Assembly (NCBI RefSeq): GCF_013423485.1
Contig: NZ_JABFFR010000021.1
Coordinates: 124,001 to 188,000, forward strand
DNA: 64,000 nt
Direction: 5' to 3'
From: Azospirillum oleiclasticum
GTDB lineage: Bacteria; Pseudomonadota; Alphaproteobacteria; Azospirillales; Azospirillaceae
Of the stretch, positions 41,706 through 51,405 are shown piece after piece. A model generated the notes under the pieces. The model did no database searches, was not told the origin of the DNA, and saw nothing but the letters and a program-made list of their open reading frames with translations. The position numbers and the translations under genes were made by a program. The number at the start of each line of letters is the position of its first letter. The stretch's first letter is position 1.

Positions 41706-42747
41706 GATCCTGTCTCGTCCCCAATGCGGCGGGCACGGAGCCCATCAGCTCCACGAGGATCCCCTCGCGCAGCCCGCGGTCGGCGATGCGCAGCCTCTCG
41801 GCCGGCCAACAGTCGCAGATCGCTTCCAGCACGGCGCAGCCGCCGATCACCAGATCCGCCCGCTCCGTGCCGATGCAGGGATGCGCCGCACGGCCGCAGA
41901 AGTCCAGTGCCAAGAGCCGCCGGATCACCGCGCGGGCGTGGTCCACCCGCAGGAAGCTGCCGTCCACGAGCCGCCGGTCGTAACGGGGCAGCCCCAGATG
42001 GATGCCGGCCAGCGTCGTCACCGTGCCCGACGTGCCGAGGAGTTGCACCTCACCCGCCTCCATACGGCTGCGGATGTCGTTGCGCGCCTCGAACGGCTCG
42101 ATGGCGTCCGCCACCTCGTCCAGCATCCGCCGGTAGGTCGCGCGGTCGATGCGGTCGCCGCCGTACTGCTCGGTCAGACCGATGACGCCGCAACGCACCG
42201 ACACCTGGTCGAGGATGCGCGGGCGCCCGCCGGGCTCCACCGCCAGCCACATCAATTCCGTCGAGCCGCCACCGATGTCGAAGATCAGCGCGTAGGGGTG
42301 GGAGGCGTCGAGCAACGGTGCGCAGCCGACCAGCGCCAGCCGCCCTTCCTCCTGGCTGGTGATGATCTCGATGGCGATGCCGGTCTCCCGCTCCACCGCG
42401 TCCACGAACTCGCCGCAGTTGACGGCACGGCGGCATGCTTCGGTGCCCACCGCGCGCACCGCCGTGACGCCACGCCGCCGTATCTTGGCACCGCACACGC
42501 GCAGCGCGGACAGGGCGCGGGCCATGGCGGGGTCGGACAGCCGCTCGGTGCGGCAGACGCCCTCCCCCAGCCGGACGATCCGCGAAAAGGCGTCGATCAC
42601 CCGGTAACCGCCCAGTGTCGGGCGCGCCACCAGCAATCGACAGTTGTTGGTTCCCAGGTCGAGCGCGGCGAAGATCGGACGCGCGGGGTTCGCCACCCGG
42701 ATCCGCCCGATGTCGTCCTGCCGGTCGCTGTGCACCTGAAGGTCCAC
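41695..42747 (-). CDS. Ppx/GppA-family phosphatase
   Basis: Exopolyphosphatase or pppGpp phosphohydrolase. Actin-like ATPase fold with AALDLGTNNCRLLVA at the N-terminus, GTEACRRAVN, SQEEGRLALVG and IFDIGGGSTELMW. 350 aa, the short alphaproteobacterial form without HD domain. Start is a GTG with GGGAGG upstream; an ATG 48 nt earlier lacks one. Overlaps rlmE by 11 nt. Confidence 0.92.
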   Translation of the reverse strand: MDLQVHSDRQDDIGRIRVANPARPIFAALDLGTNNCRLLVARPTLGGYRVIDAFSRIVRLGEGVCRTERLSDPAMARALSALRVCGAKIRRRGVTAVRAVGTEACRRAVNCGEFVDAVERETGIAIEIITSQEEGRLALVGCAPLLDASHPYALIFDIGGGSTELMWLAVEPGGRPRILDQVSVRCGVIGLTEQYGGDRIDRATYRRMLDEVADAIEPFEARNDIRSRMEAGEVQLLGTSGTVTTLAGIHLGLPRYDRRLVDGSFLRVDHARAVIRRLLALDFCGRAAHPCIGTERADLVIGGCAVLEAICDCWPAERLRIADRGLREGILVELMGSVPAALGTRQDHGR

Positions 42748-43002
42748 GCCGCCTCCCTTCCGGCCCGGGCACCAAGCCCACCCCGGAATCGGCATCATAG
42801 CCCGAATCACGGTGGAAACGAACAGCGTTGGCCGGTGGCGTACCGCCGCGGATCCCGGAAAACCGCCGCTGCGCGTTGTCACCGCCGCGTCCATGTGCCG
42901 CAGGGTTGCAACAGGTCGGAACGACCGTCGCCGGGGCGACACAGTTCCATGTATGCGGGTGCGGGCGTATGCGGTAAGCTTATGTCCTCGCCACGACATA
43001 GT

Positions 43003-43019
43003 TGCACCCGCGTGGAGCA
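43003..43019. promoter_or_regulatory. Candidate NtrC binding site
   Basis: TGCACC-CGCGT-GGAGCA, one mismatch from the dyad TGCACC-N5-GGTGCA. Its centre is about 120 nt before the expected start point of the sigma-54 promoter at 43107, a usual enhancer distance. Confidence 0.6.
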
Positions 43020-43106
43020 CATCCGAACCGGCGGCCGGGCAGCCGCTATCAATCATTGCGTCGCCGCGCGCCCGTCCACCCGCCGACCGTCTCACCCGGC
43101 CGCGGG

Positions 43107-43123
43107 CGGCCCATCGCTTGCAT
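43107..43123 (+). promoter_or_regulatory. Candidate sigma-54 promoter of the ammonium sensor gene
   Basis: CGGCCCATCGCTTGCAT has the invariant GG-N10-GC (43108-43109 and 43120-43121) and a full TTGCA -12 box. Transcription would start near 43133, giving a leader of about 70 nt. Rest of 42748-43204 shows no gene. Confidence 0.65.
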
Positions 43124-43204
43124 GTATGATGGTCGCGCCGATCAAACCGAGCACCCCGTCGCGACCGGCCATGGTCGCGGATGCGTTCCCAGCGGAGCCG
43201 TTGC

Positions 43205-46200
43205 ATGAATCTTGAGTTGCAAGACCTCCTGTGGCTGGCAACGGCCACCAGTCTGGTCATGATCATGCAGGCGGGGTTTCTATGCCTGGAAACCGGTCTT
43301 ACCCGATCGAAGAACAACATCAATGTGGCGATGAAGAATGTCGCCGACTTCGTCATCTCCATCGTTGCCTTCTGGGTGGTCGGCTACGCCTTGATGTTTG
43401 GATACAGCGAGGGCGGCTGGATAGGAACCAGCAACTTCCTGCTGGATGGTGCATCGAGCCCCGCCCATTCGATCTTCTTCCTGTTCCAGGCGATGTTCTG
43501 CGCCACGGCCGTCACCATCATCTCCGGCGCGCTGGCGGAGCGTATGACCTTTTCCGGATACATCCTGGTGTCACTGGTCATCGCCGGATTCGTCTATCCG
43601 CTGTTCGGCCACTGGGCGTGGAACGGGCTGGAAACCGGCAAGCTCGCCGGGTGGCTGGGCGCCGCCGGCTATGTGGACTGGGCCGGTTCCAGCGTGGTGC
43701 ACCAGACCGGCGGCTGGGCCGCGCTCGCCCTGCTGATCCTGGTCGGCCCGCGCCTTGGGCGTTTCGATGAAAAAACCGGCACTCCACGGCCGGTCGCCAT
43801 GTCCAACCTGCCGCTCGCGGCAATGGGTGTGCTGCTGCTCTGCTTCGGCTGGATCGGCTTCAACGGCGGCTCCACGCTGAAGCTCGAGCTGCGCATCGCG
43901 ACGATCATCGCGAACACCTGCCTGGGGGCATCGACCGGCGGGATCGCCGCGCTGTTGCTCGCCTGGATGCGTCTCGGCAAGGCCGACGTGGGCGCGCTGC
44001 TCAACGGGATCCTGGCCGGGATGGTGGCGGTCACGGCGAACTGCCACGCCGTCAGCTTCGCCAGCGCGGCGGCGATCGGCGCGATCGGCGGACTCATCGC
44101 CGTCGTGCTCGAACAGCTTCTGCTGCGGTTGCGCATCGACGACGCGGTGGGCGCCATTCCCGTGCATCTCGGTGCCGGCGTCTGGGGCATCGTCGCTGTC
44201 GCCCTGTTCGGGCGGCCCGAGCTGCTCGGCACCGGGCTGACCTTCTGGGAGCAGCTCGCCGTACAGCTCCAGGGCATCGCCGCCTGCTTCGCGGTGGCCT
44301 TCCTGCTGCCGCTCACCCTGTTCTGGCTGTGCTCGCGGGTGCTGCCCTTTCGCGTTCCGCCGGATGCGGAGACGGTCGGCCTGAACGTGTCGGAGCATGG
44401 CGCCAAGAACGAGATGCACGACCTCTACGAGGGGTTCCACGAACAGGCGCGCACCGGCGACATGTCGCTGCGCATCACCGCCGACCCCTTCACCGAGGCC
44501 GGCCAGATCGCCGTCCGCTACAATTTCGTGATGGACCGGCTGGAGGAGGCCGTCGCCAGGACCGACGCCATCGTCCGTGTCGCCACCGACGCCATCTTCA
44601 TCTTCTCCGCCGAGGGGCACCCGCTGTTCCACAACCAGGCCGCCGCGGAGATGTTCGGCTACCACGACGAGGACCTGAAGCTCCTCGGGCTGAAGGACCT
44701 GCTGCTCGGCGGTGCCGCTTTCAACGACGAGTCGGGCATCGTGGAGGCGCTGGCCCTGCACGCCGACGGCAGCACCTTCCCGGTGGAGGTGACGTCCGGC
44801 ATCACGGTCAGCCATGTCGGCCGCCTGCGCATCTTCACCTTCCGCAACATCGCCGAGCGCAAGCGGGCCGAGCGCGCCGTCCGCGACAGCGAAGCGCGTT
44901 TCCGCGCCGTGTTCAACGAAGCCGCCATGGGCATGGTGATGATCGCCCGCAACGGCGAGGTGCTGGACGCCAACGCGACCTTCACCACCATGCTGGACCG
45001 GCCGTTCGATGGCTTGGTCGGCATTCAGTTCTGGCAGGTCGGTCACCCCAACGACCGCGCCACACTGCAGATCGCGGTCGAGCATGTGGCGGGCGGCGTG
45101 CGGATGAAGGACGCGGTGGAGGCGCGGCTGCTGTGCGGCAGCGGTGCGGTGATCTGGGGGCGCCTGTCGCTGACCCACGCCCGGGTGACCGGGCACCCCG
45201 ACCCGGTGGCCCTGGCGGTGGTCGAGGACATCACCCAGGCCCGCCGCAACGCCGAGGCGCTGCGACTGGCGGCCTCGGTGTTCGAGAACACGACCGAGGC
45301 GATCGCCATCTTCGACGGCCATGACGGCATCGAAACCGTCAACGTCGCCTTCACCCAGATCCTCGGCTACGCGGAGCGGGAGGCCAAGGGACTGTCGCTG
45401 GCGCAGCTCGGCAGCGCGCGCTACAGCCGCAGCCATTTCGACGCGATCTCGCGCTCGGTCGCCTCCGCCGGTTCCTGGAGCGGGGAGATCCTGCTGCGCC
45501 GCAAGGACGGCGAGCTGGTGCCGATGTGGGTGTCGATCTCCAGCGTCCGCGGCATCGACGGCACGCTGAAGAACCGCATCGCGCTGTTCAACGACCTGAC
45601 CGAGCGCAAGGAGCAGGAGGAGGCGGTCTGGCGCCACGCCAACTTCGATGCCGTCACCGGGCTGCCGAACCGCCGGCTGTTCCTCGACCGGCTGCACCAG
45701 GCCATCGAGCAGGCGCGGCGCACCGGGTCGATGATCGCGCTGATGTTCCTCGATCTCGACCGCTTCAAGGCGGTCAACGACACGTTGGGCCACAAGGCGG
45801 GTGACGAGCTGCTGTCGGTCGTCGCCCACCGGCTCGGCAGTTGCCTGCGCGCGTCGGACACGGTGGCGCGGCTTGGCGGCGACGAGTTCACGGTGATCGC
45901 CACCAACCTGGCGGAGGTGCAGGCGCTGGACCAGGTCGCGCGCAAGATCATCGGGACGGTGGCGCAGCCGATCACGCTGGACGGGGCGGAGATCGGGGTG
46001 TCCACCTCGATCGGCATCGCCGTGTTCCCGCACGACGCCGACAACGCCGACGACCTGCTGCGCAAGGCCGACGCGGCGCTCTACCACGCCAAGGCGGTCG
46101 GCCGGAACAACCATCAGTTCTTCACCGAGGAGCTGAACCGCCGCACCGAGCAGCGCGCCCAGTTCGAGCGGAATTTCGTCCGCGGGCTGCAGGCCGGCGA

Positions 46201-46969
46201 GCTGTTCATGATGTACCAGCCGCAGGCCCGGTTGGACGACCGCAGCGTCTTCGGCTTCGAGGCGCTGGTGCGCTGGATGACCCCCGACCGCGGCATGGTC
46301 GGACCCGACGAGTTCATCCCGCTGACCGAGGAGACGGGGCACGCCATCACGCTCGGCAACTTCGTCATCCGCCGCGTCTGCGCCGACATGCGGCTGCTGA
46401 GGGAGGCCGGGCTGGTGGTGCCGCGGGTGTCCATCAACGTGTCCGCCCGCCAGCTCGCCAGCGACGTGCCGCTGGAGCAGACGATCCTGGATGCCTGCGC
46501 CGAGGAAGGGATCGATCCCGCCTGCCTCGCCATCGAGGTGACGGAGAACAGCCTGCTGGCCTCCGACGAGCACGCGGCGTCGCTTCTGGTCCGCCTGAAC
46601 GACGCCGGACTGACCGTGTCGCTGGACGATTTCGGCAAGGGCTATTCGTCCCTGTCGCGCCTGAAGAAGCTGCCGGTCCAGACCATCAAGATCGACCGGG
46701 AGTTCATCCGCAACCTGCCGGGCGACGAGGACGACGTGGCGCTTGTCTCCGCCGTGATCGCCATGGGCCGCGGGATGGAGCTGGACGTCATCGCCGAGGG
46801 CGTGGAGACGGAGGAGCAGGCCGCCTGCCTGACGGCACTCGGCTGCGTGAAGGCGCAGGGCTGGCTGCTCGGGCGGCCGATGCCGCTGGAGAAGATGATG
46901 GATCTGCTGCGCGACCTGCAGCCCGCCAGCCACCGCCCACGGCCGCTGGCGGAGGTCGAGGTGGCGTGA
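43205..46969 (+). CDS. Ammonium transporter fused to PAS-GGDEF-EAL (ammonium/c-di-GMP transceptor)
   Basis: 1254 residues. Residues 1-385 are an Amt/Mep/Rh channel that keeps the pore residues: phenylalanine gate Phe94/Phe98, Trp at 137/139, Asp158, twin His166 and His321, and GFNGGS. A linker (390-450) leads to about three PAS segments (450-550, 560-680, 685-800). Then a GGDEF domain (RLGGDEF, residues 889-895) with the RxxD inhibitory site Arg882-Asp885, and an EAL domain with EAL at 1019-1021 and DDFGKGYSSL. Both catalytic signatures look intact. The ATG has GGAG 8 nt upstream. Expected to convert ammonium binding or flux into c-di-GMP changes. Confidence 0.93.
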   Translation: MNLELQDLLWLATATSLVMIMQAGFLCLETGLTRSKNNINVAMKNVADFVISIVAFWVVGYALMFGYSEGGWIGTSNFLLDGASSPAHSIFFLFQAMFCATAVTIISGALAERMTFSGYILVSLVIAGFVYPLFGHWAWNGLETGKLAGWLGAAGYVDWAGSSVVHQTGGWAALALLILVGPRLGRFDEKTGTPRPVAMSNLPLAAMGVLLLCFGWIGFNGGSTLKLELRIATIIANTCLGASTGGIAALLLAWMRLGKADVGALLNGILAGMVAVTANCHAVSFASAAAIGAIGGLIAVVLEQLLLRLRIDDAVGAIPVHLGAGVWGIVAVALFGRPELLGTGLTFWEQLAVQLQGIAACFAVAFLLPLTLFWLCSRVLPFRVPPDAETVGLNVSEHGAKNEMHDLYEGFHEQARTGDMSLRITADPFTEAGQIAVRYNFVMDRLEEAVARTDAIVRVATDAIFIFSAEGHPLFHNQAAAEMFGYHDEDLKLLGLKDLLLGGAAFNDESGIVEALALHADGSTFPVEVTSGITVSHVGRLRIFTFRNIAERKRAERAVRDSEARFRAVFNEAAMGMVMIARNGEVLDANATFTTMLDRPFDGLVGIQFWQVGHPNDRATLQIAVEHVAGGVRMKDAVEARLLCGSGAVIWGRLSLTHARVTGHPDPVALAVVEDITQARRNAEALRLAASVFENTTEAIAIFDGHDGIETVNVAFTQILGYAEREAKGLSLAQLGSARYSRSHFDAISRSVASAGSWSGEILLRRKDGELVPMWVSISSVRGIDGTLKNRIALFNDLTERKEQEEAVWRHANFDAVTGLPNRRLFLDRLHQAIEQARRTGSMIALMFLDLDRFKAVNDTLGHKAGDELLSVVAHRLGSCLRASDTVARLGGDEFTVIATNLAEVQALDQVARKIIGTVAQPITLDGAEIGVSTSIGIAVFPHDADNADDLLRKADAALYHAKAVGRNNHQFFTEELNRRTEQRAQFERNFVRGLQAGELFMMYQPQARLDDRSVFGFEALVRWMTPDRGMVGPDEFIPLTEETGHAITLGNFVIRRVCADMRLLREAGLVVPRVSINVSARQLASDVPLEQTILDACAEEGIDPACLAIEVTENSLLASDEHAASLLVRLNDAGLTVSLDDFGKGYSSLSRLKKLPVQTIKIDREFIRNLPGDEDDVALVSAVIAMGRGMELDVIAEGVETEEQAACLTALGCVKAQGWLLGRPMPLEKMMDLLRDLQPASHRPRPLAEVEVA

Positions 46970-46984
46970 GGGGTCGCACCCCGG

Positions 46985-48901
46985 TCAGATTTCGATCTGC
47001 GTTCCAAGCTCGACCACACGGCCGGGCGGCAGGCAGAAATACTCCGTGGCCGACAGGGCCGTCTTCGACATGCCGATGAACAACGGCTCCCGCCACGCCG
47101 GCAGCCCTTCGCGCCGTGACGGTATCAGCGTCTCGCGGCCGAGGAAGAAGGACGTCTCCATCAGGTCGAAGTGAAGACCGAAGCGGCGGCAGCGCTCCAG
47201 TGCGCGCGGGATGTGCTGCTCGTCCAGGTAGCCATAGTGCAGGATCACCCGGAAGAAGCCCTTGCCCAACTTCTCCACCTCCACCGACCGGTCGGGATCG
47301 ACGCGGGGCACATCGGCGACGCGCACGCTGGCGACCACCACACGCTCGTGCAGCACGCGGTTGTGCTTGATGTTGTGCAGCAGGGCGTGCGGCACGACAT
47401 CGGGGTTGCCGGTCATGAAGACCGCGGTGCCGGCGACGCGCTGCGGCCCCTGCGGGCTCAACCGCTCCAGGAACTGCGTGAGGGGCAGCGCGTCGCCGTA
47501 AAGCCGCCGCGCCAGCAGCGCGCGACCGCGCCGCCAGGTGGTCATGGCGATGAAGATGGCCACGGCCACCAGCAGCGGGAACCATCCGCCCGAGGGCACC
47601 TTCAGCAGCGTGGCCCCGAACAGCGCGGCGTCGATGATGAAGAACAGGGTGAAGACGCCCGCCAGCAGCGGCCAGGACCAGCCCCACAGGCGTGCGGCGA
47701 CCACGGCCGCCAGCAGTGTGTCGATCAGCATGGCCCCGGTCACCGACACGCCATAGGCCGACGCGAGGCTGCTCGACGAACCGAAGCCGATCACCAGCAC
47801 CGTCACCCCGACCAGCAGCATCCAGTTGTTGCGGGGGATGTAGACCTGCCCCACCTCGTGCTCGGAGGTGTGGCGGATCTCGCGCCGGGGGAGGTAGCCG
47901 AGCTGGACCGCCTGCCGCGTCAGCGAGAAGGCGCCGGAGATCACCGCCTGGGAGGCGATCACCGTCGCCAGCGTCGCCAGCCCCACCAGCGGCAACAGCG
48001 CCCAGTCCGGGGCCATATGGTAGAAGGGATGCGCCAACGCGCCCGGCTCGTGGAGCAGCAGCGCGCCCTGGCCGAAGTAATTGAGCAGAAGCGCCGGCAG
48101 CACCAGGAACAGCCACGCGATGCGGATCGGCCGCCGGCCGAAATGCCCCATGTCGGCGTAGAGCGCCTCGGCACCGGTCACCGACAGGACCACGGCTCCA
48201 AGCACCACGAAGGCGGCGAAGCCGTGGTCGGCGAACAGGGCGACGCCGTACAGCGGATTCACCGCCCGCAGCACGTCCGGCCAGCGCACCACCTGCACGA
48301 TGCCCAGCACCGCCAGCACGGCGAACCACAGCAGCATCACCGGCCCGAAATAGCGGCCGACCGCGCCTGTGCCCTGCCGCTGGAACAGGAACAGCACGGC
48401 GATGACCAGCAGCGTCAGCGGCAGAACGAAGCGCTGGAACACCGGCGTGGCGACGTTCAGCCCCTCCACCGCGCTCAGCACCGAGATGGCCGGGGTGATC
48501 ATGCTGTCGCCATAGAACAGCGCCATGCCCAAGATCGCGAGCCCCACCACCAGCCTCTGCCCGCGCGGTGATCCGATCACGCGGTTGGCGACGGAGCCCA
48601 GCGCCAGCACGCCGCCCTCGCCGCGGTTGTCGGCCAGCATGACGACCATCACGTACTTGACGGTGACCACGAGCAGCAGCGCCCAGAACACCAGCGACAG
48701 GATGCCGAGGATGGTCCCCTCCCCCAGCGCCATGCCGGTCTCGCCGAACGCCTCGCGCATCGTGTAGAGCGGGCTGGTGCCGATGTCGCCGTAGACGACG
48801 CCCACCGCCCCGACCACCAGGCCGGGCAGACGGTTGGGCGTACCGCCCTGCGGCTCGTGCCCGGTTTGGGGCTCCCCCTGCGGCTCGCTGGCACTGCTCA
48901 T
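46985..48901 (-). CDS. kup: KUP-family potassium uptake protein
   Basis: Low-affinity K+:H+ symporter. Family marks VVYGDIGTSPLYTMREAFG, LALFYGDSMITPAISVLSAVEG and NRGEGG. About 12 transmembrane helices then a cytoplasmic C-terminal domain. 638 aa. Stop is 15 nt from the convergent stop of the ammonium sensor gene. Confidence 0.96.
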   Translation of the reverse strand: MSSASEPQGEPQTGHEPQGGTPNRLPGLVVGAVGVVYGDIGTSPLYTMREAFGETGMALGEGTILGILSLVFWALLLVVTVKYVMVVMLADNRGEGGVLALGSVANRVIGSPRGQRLVVGLAILGMALFYGDSMITPAISVLSAVEGLNVATPVFQRFVLPLTLLVIAVLFLFQRQGTGAVGRYFGPVMLLWFAVLAVLGIVQVVRWPDVLRAVNPLYGVALFADHGFAAFVVLGAVVLSVTGAEALYADMGHFGRRPIRIAWLFLVLPALLLNYFGQGALLLHEPGALAHPFYHMAPDWALLPLVGLATLATVIASQAVISGAFSLTRQAVQLGYLPRREIRHTSEHEVGQVYIPRNNWMLLVGVTVLVIGFGSSSSLASAYGVSVTGAMLIDTLLAAVVAARLWGWSWPLLAGVFTLFFIIDAALFGATLLKVPSGGWFPLLVAVAIFIAMTTWRRGRALLARRLYGDALPLTQFLERLSPQGPQRVAGTAVFMTGNPDVVPHALLHNIKHNRVLHERVVVASVRVADVPRVDPDRSVEVEKLGKGFFRVILHYGYLDEQHIPRALERCRRFGLHFDLMETSFFLGRETLIPSRREGLPAWREPLFIGMSKTALSATEYFCLPPGRVVELGTQIEI

Positions 48902-49066
48902 GGAATTCCCGTTCCCCCGTGACGGGCCGCCCCGGCCCCATTGCCTCAGTACACGTTAGATATCCCGGCGGACAGCCACAGGCCACGGCGTAGAACGGCC
49001 GACCCTCCGCACCTGTTGCATGGTGGGCACGGCAGGCGCCAACCACGTCGTCAGCCGAGATGGAGA

Positions 49067-49156
49067 ACCATAGGGAGGGCCATGGGGAGGCCATGGGGAG
49101 GGCCATAGGGAGGGCCGTGGGGAGAGGGCCCGGAGGGCCGTGGGGAGAGGGCCCGC
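49067..49156 (+). repeat. G-rich tandem minisatellite
   Basis: About six imperfect units of 11-17 nt of the form (A/G)TGGGGAGGGCC or ATAGGGAGGGCC. Four or more G-runs close together on the plus strand could fold as a G-quadruplex. It sits in the 446-nt gap between kup and a small gene; nothing else is evident in 48902-49347. Confidence 0.75.
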
Positions 49157-49347
49157 AACACGAAAGAACATATACAGAACTTTCCGCTTGTCGTTCCCGT
49201 TTCGTTCAGGCATCGTGTGATCAGACGGCGCCCGCCCCCGCACCGATCCGGGATCGGAACGCCCCAGCGACAGACGCAAGCACTCCGCGACCCTGCAACG
49301 CCGGTCCGGCCGAGCGCCCGACCGCCAGCGACACGAAGGAGACCGCC

Positions 49348-49446
49348 ATGCCGTTCCTGACCTTCCTGCGCGAGCTGTTCACCTTCACCGCCATGCTCGG
49401 CACGCTGTTCGTATGGACCTTCCTCGGCTACGCCGTCGGACTTTGA
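49348..49446 (+). CDS. 32-residue membrane peptide
   Basis: MPFLTFLREL followed by a hydrophobic helix TFTAMLGTLFVWTFLGYAVG. One predicted span. AAGGAG lies 7 nt before the ATG, an ideal ribosome site. Too short for automatic gene callers. No family known to me. Confidence 0.65.
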   Translation: MPFLTFLRELFTFTAMLGTLFVWTFLGYAVGL

Positions 49447-49709
49447 CACCGGCCGATCCGGCGGAATCCCGCCCGACGGTCTAGGTCCCCGACCTTTTGC
49501 CAGTGGCGGACGGGGACCGGCGGCGCAAAAGAACCGCCGCAAGGGGATACTATCCGAAATCCCAGAAGCCGCGCCGCGGACGCCTGATTAAATGCGGGGT
49601 GCAGCCGGTCGGCGACCAAACCGCCGTCGGCGCAGACGTCTGGCACCGGGGGAAAGCAACGAACAGCCGGCCCCGGCGCCTCATCGGGATTTGCCGGGAT
49701 ACGGATTCC

Positions 49710-51176
49710 ATGCGGAACTTCTTCAAGAAACGGCGCATGGCCGCCGTCGCCGACGATGGCCCCACCATGACCCCCGCCGCACCGGTGCGCGCACCGGCGG
49801 CGGAACGGACCGTCGGCGGGCCACCCAAACTCCGGCCGATCGGCGGGCTGGCGGTGGCCGCCGCCAACCCGGCCCGCGGCGAACCGCCGGCCGGCCGTGC
49901 CGGTGTTGAAACGGCGGCACCCGCCGACACCGAACTGCCGCGCTTCAGCATTCCCGTGGCCGGCGGGCTGCGCAGCGCCGCTGGACGCGAGCCGGCCCTG
50001 CTGAAGGGCCTGTCACCCGAAGTCAACGGCCTGCTGCGGGAGGCCTTCACCCCGACCCGGCCGAAGCAGCGCCTCAACTCGCTGTTCATTGGCCGCACCG
50101 CCACCCTGCGCCGCATCATCTCCGCCATCGAGGAGGAGCGGGCGCATGTGATCCTGTTCGGCGACCGCGGACGCGGCAAGACCTCGCTTGCCAACGCGGT
50201 CGAGCAGATCGCGGCGCAGGCCGGCTACATGGCGCTGAAGCAGACCTGCAGCTCCGAGCTGACCTTCGAGGAGATCTTCCGCCATTTCCTGAAGAAGATC
50301 CCTTCCACCTACTACCGCGCGACCTCCGGCCACGCCTTCACCCAGATCAACACCTTCCAGAGCTTCGCCGAGCTGCTGCCCCGCGAATCCTTCAGCGTGA
50401 CCGAGCTGAACGAGGTGCTGGGCAGCATTCACGGCACGCATGTGCTGATGATCCTCGACGAGTACGACCGCGTCACCGACGAGGATTTCCGCAACAAGCT
50501 GGCCGAGCTGTTCAAGAACCTGTCGGACAGCTCGATCAACGTGACCCTGCTGGTGGTCGGCGTGGCGGAGAACCTGGACCAGCTCCTGGGCAAGCACCCG
50601 TCCATCCAGCGCGCGCTGGTGCCGGTGCATCTGCCCCTGATGAGCGACCGCGAGGTGGAGCGGCTGCTCCAGGCCGGGGCAGACAACGCCAAGATCGCCT
50701 TCGCCACCGAGGTGTCGCGGCGGATCGTCGATTTCGCCCGCGGCCTCCCCTACTACGCGCAGCTTCTGGGCCTGCACTCCGCGCGCAGCGCGGTCAGCCG
50801 GCGGTCGGACACGGTGGAGCGGGACGACCTCGTCTACGCGGTGTCCCGCTGCCTCCAGGAGGCGGAGCGCGGCGTGGTCGTCTCCTACGCCCGCGCGCTG
50901 GCGCCCGAGCACCGGTCGGAGCTGGAGGATGTGCTGCTTGCCGCCGCCCTCTGCCCGTCGGACGAGTTCGGCATCTTCGATCCGATGGATCTGGCAGCAC
51001 CCGGCGGCACGGTGTCGCCGACCTTCACCGAGCGGCTGCGCCGCCTGGTCGATGACGAGTATGGGGCGGTGCTGGTCCCGGTCCTGGAACCAGGGCGTAT
51101 CCGCTACCGCTTCCAGAACCAGATGATGCGCCAGTACGTCCTGATGCGGCAGGCGCAGGAGCGCGGCCAGATCTGA
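49710..51176 (+). CDS. AAA/ORC-like P-loop ATPase of unknown role
   Basis: 488 residues. About 100 leading residues are Ala/Pro-rich and probably disordered; then Walker A GDRGRGKTS (151-159), Walker B LMILDEYDR (Asp250, Glu251), and arginine-finger region near SIQRALVPVHLPLMS. C-terminal winged-helix-like part. The AAA_16/ORC1-CDC6-like arrangement fits; partners unknown. Weak ribosome site at the chosen ATG; the frame is open another 210 nt upstream with no protein-like composition. Confidence 0.8.
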   Translation: MRNFFKKRRMAAVADDGPTMTPAAPVRAPAAERTVGGPPKLRPIGGLAVAAANPARGEPPAGRAGVETAAPADTELPRFSIPVAGGLRSAAGREPALLKGLSPEVNGLLREAFTPTRPKQRLNSLFIGRTATLRRIISAIEEERAHVILFGDRGRGKTSLANAVEQIAAQAGYMALKQTCSSELTFEEIFRHFLKKIPSTYYRATSGHAFTQINTFQSFAELLPRESFSVTELNEVLGSIHGTHVLMILDEYDRVTDEDFRNKLAELFKNLSDSSINVTLLVVGVAENLDQLLGKHPSIQRALVPVHLPLMSDREVERLLQAGADNAKIAFATEVSRRIVDFARGLPYYAQLLGLHSARSAVSRRSDTVERDDLVYAVSRCLQEAERGVVVSYARALAPEHRSELEDVLLAAALCPSDEFGIFDPMDLAAPGGTVSPTFTERLRRLVDDEYGAVLVPVLEPGRIRYRFQNQMMRQYVLMRQAQERGQI

Positions 51177-51228
51177 CCGTCGGCCAGCCACGCCCGTGAC
51201 GGCCTCCGACAAAACCGGCCGGGGGCCG

Positions 51229-51405
51229 TCAACGCAGGCCAAAACTCGCCGCCGCCCACACCGCGGCGGCGATGGAGCCGATCAGTGCGGCCACGACGGC
51301 GAGGCTGGCCATGAACTGGCGGAACTCGCCCTGCTTCCAGGCGCTGCGCGCGAGAAGCGCCAGATAGGCGGCGGTGACGAACCCGACCGCCTGCATCGCC
51401 GACAT
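51229..51405 (-). CDS. 58-residue two-span membrane protein
   Basis: Starts MSAMQAVGFVTAAYLALLA and has a second helix MASLAVVAALIGSIAAAVWAA. GGAGG is 8 nt before the ATG. Unknown family; small inner-membrane protein. Confidence 0.65.
   Translation of the reverse strand: MSAMQAVGFVTAAYLALLARSAWKQGEFRQFMASLAVVAALIGSIAAAVWAAASFGLR

Noticed and set aside
43571..46933. Minus-strand open frame of 1120 codons opposite the ammonium sensor
   Set aside because: Same reason: mirror of the coding strand of a confident gene, Gln/His/Arg/Val-rich, no motif.
49060..49347. N-terminal extension of the 32-residue gene through the G-rich repeat
   Set aside because: The extension would be encoded by the minisatellite, while the internal ATG has a near-perfect ribosome site.
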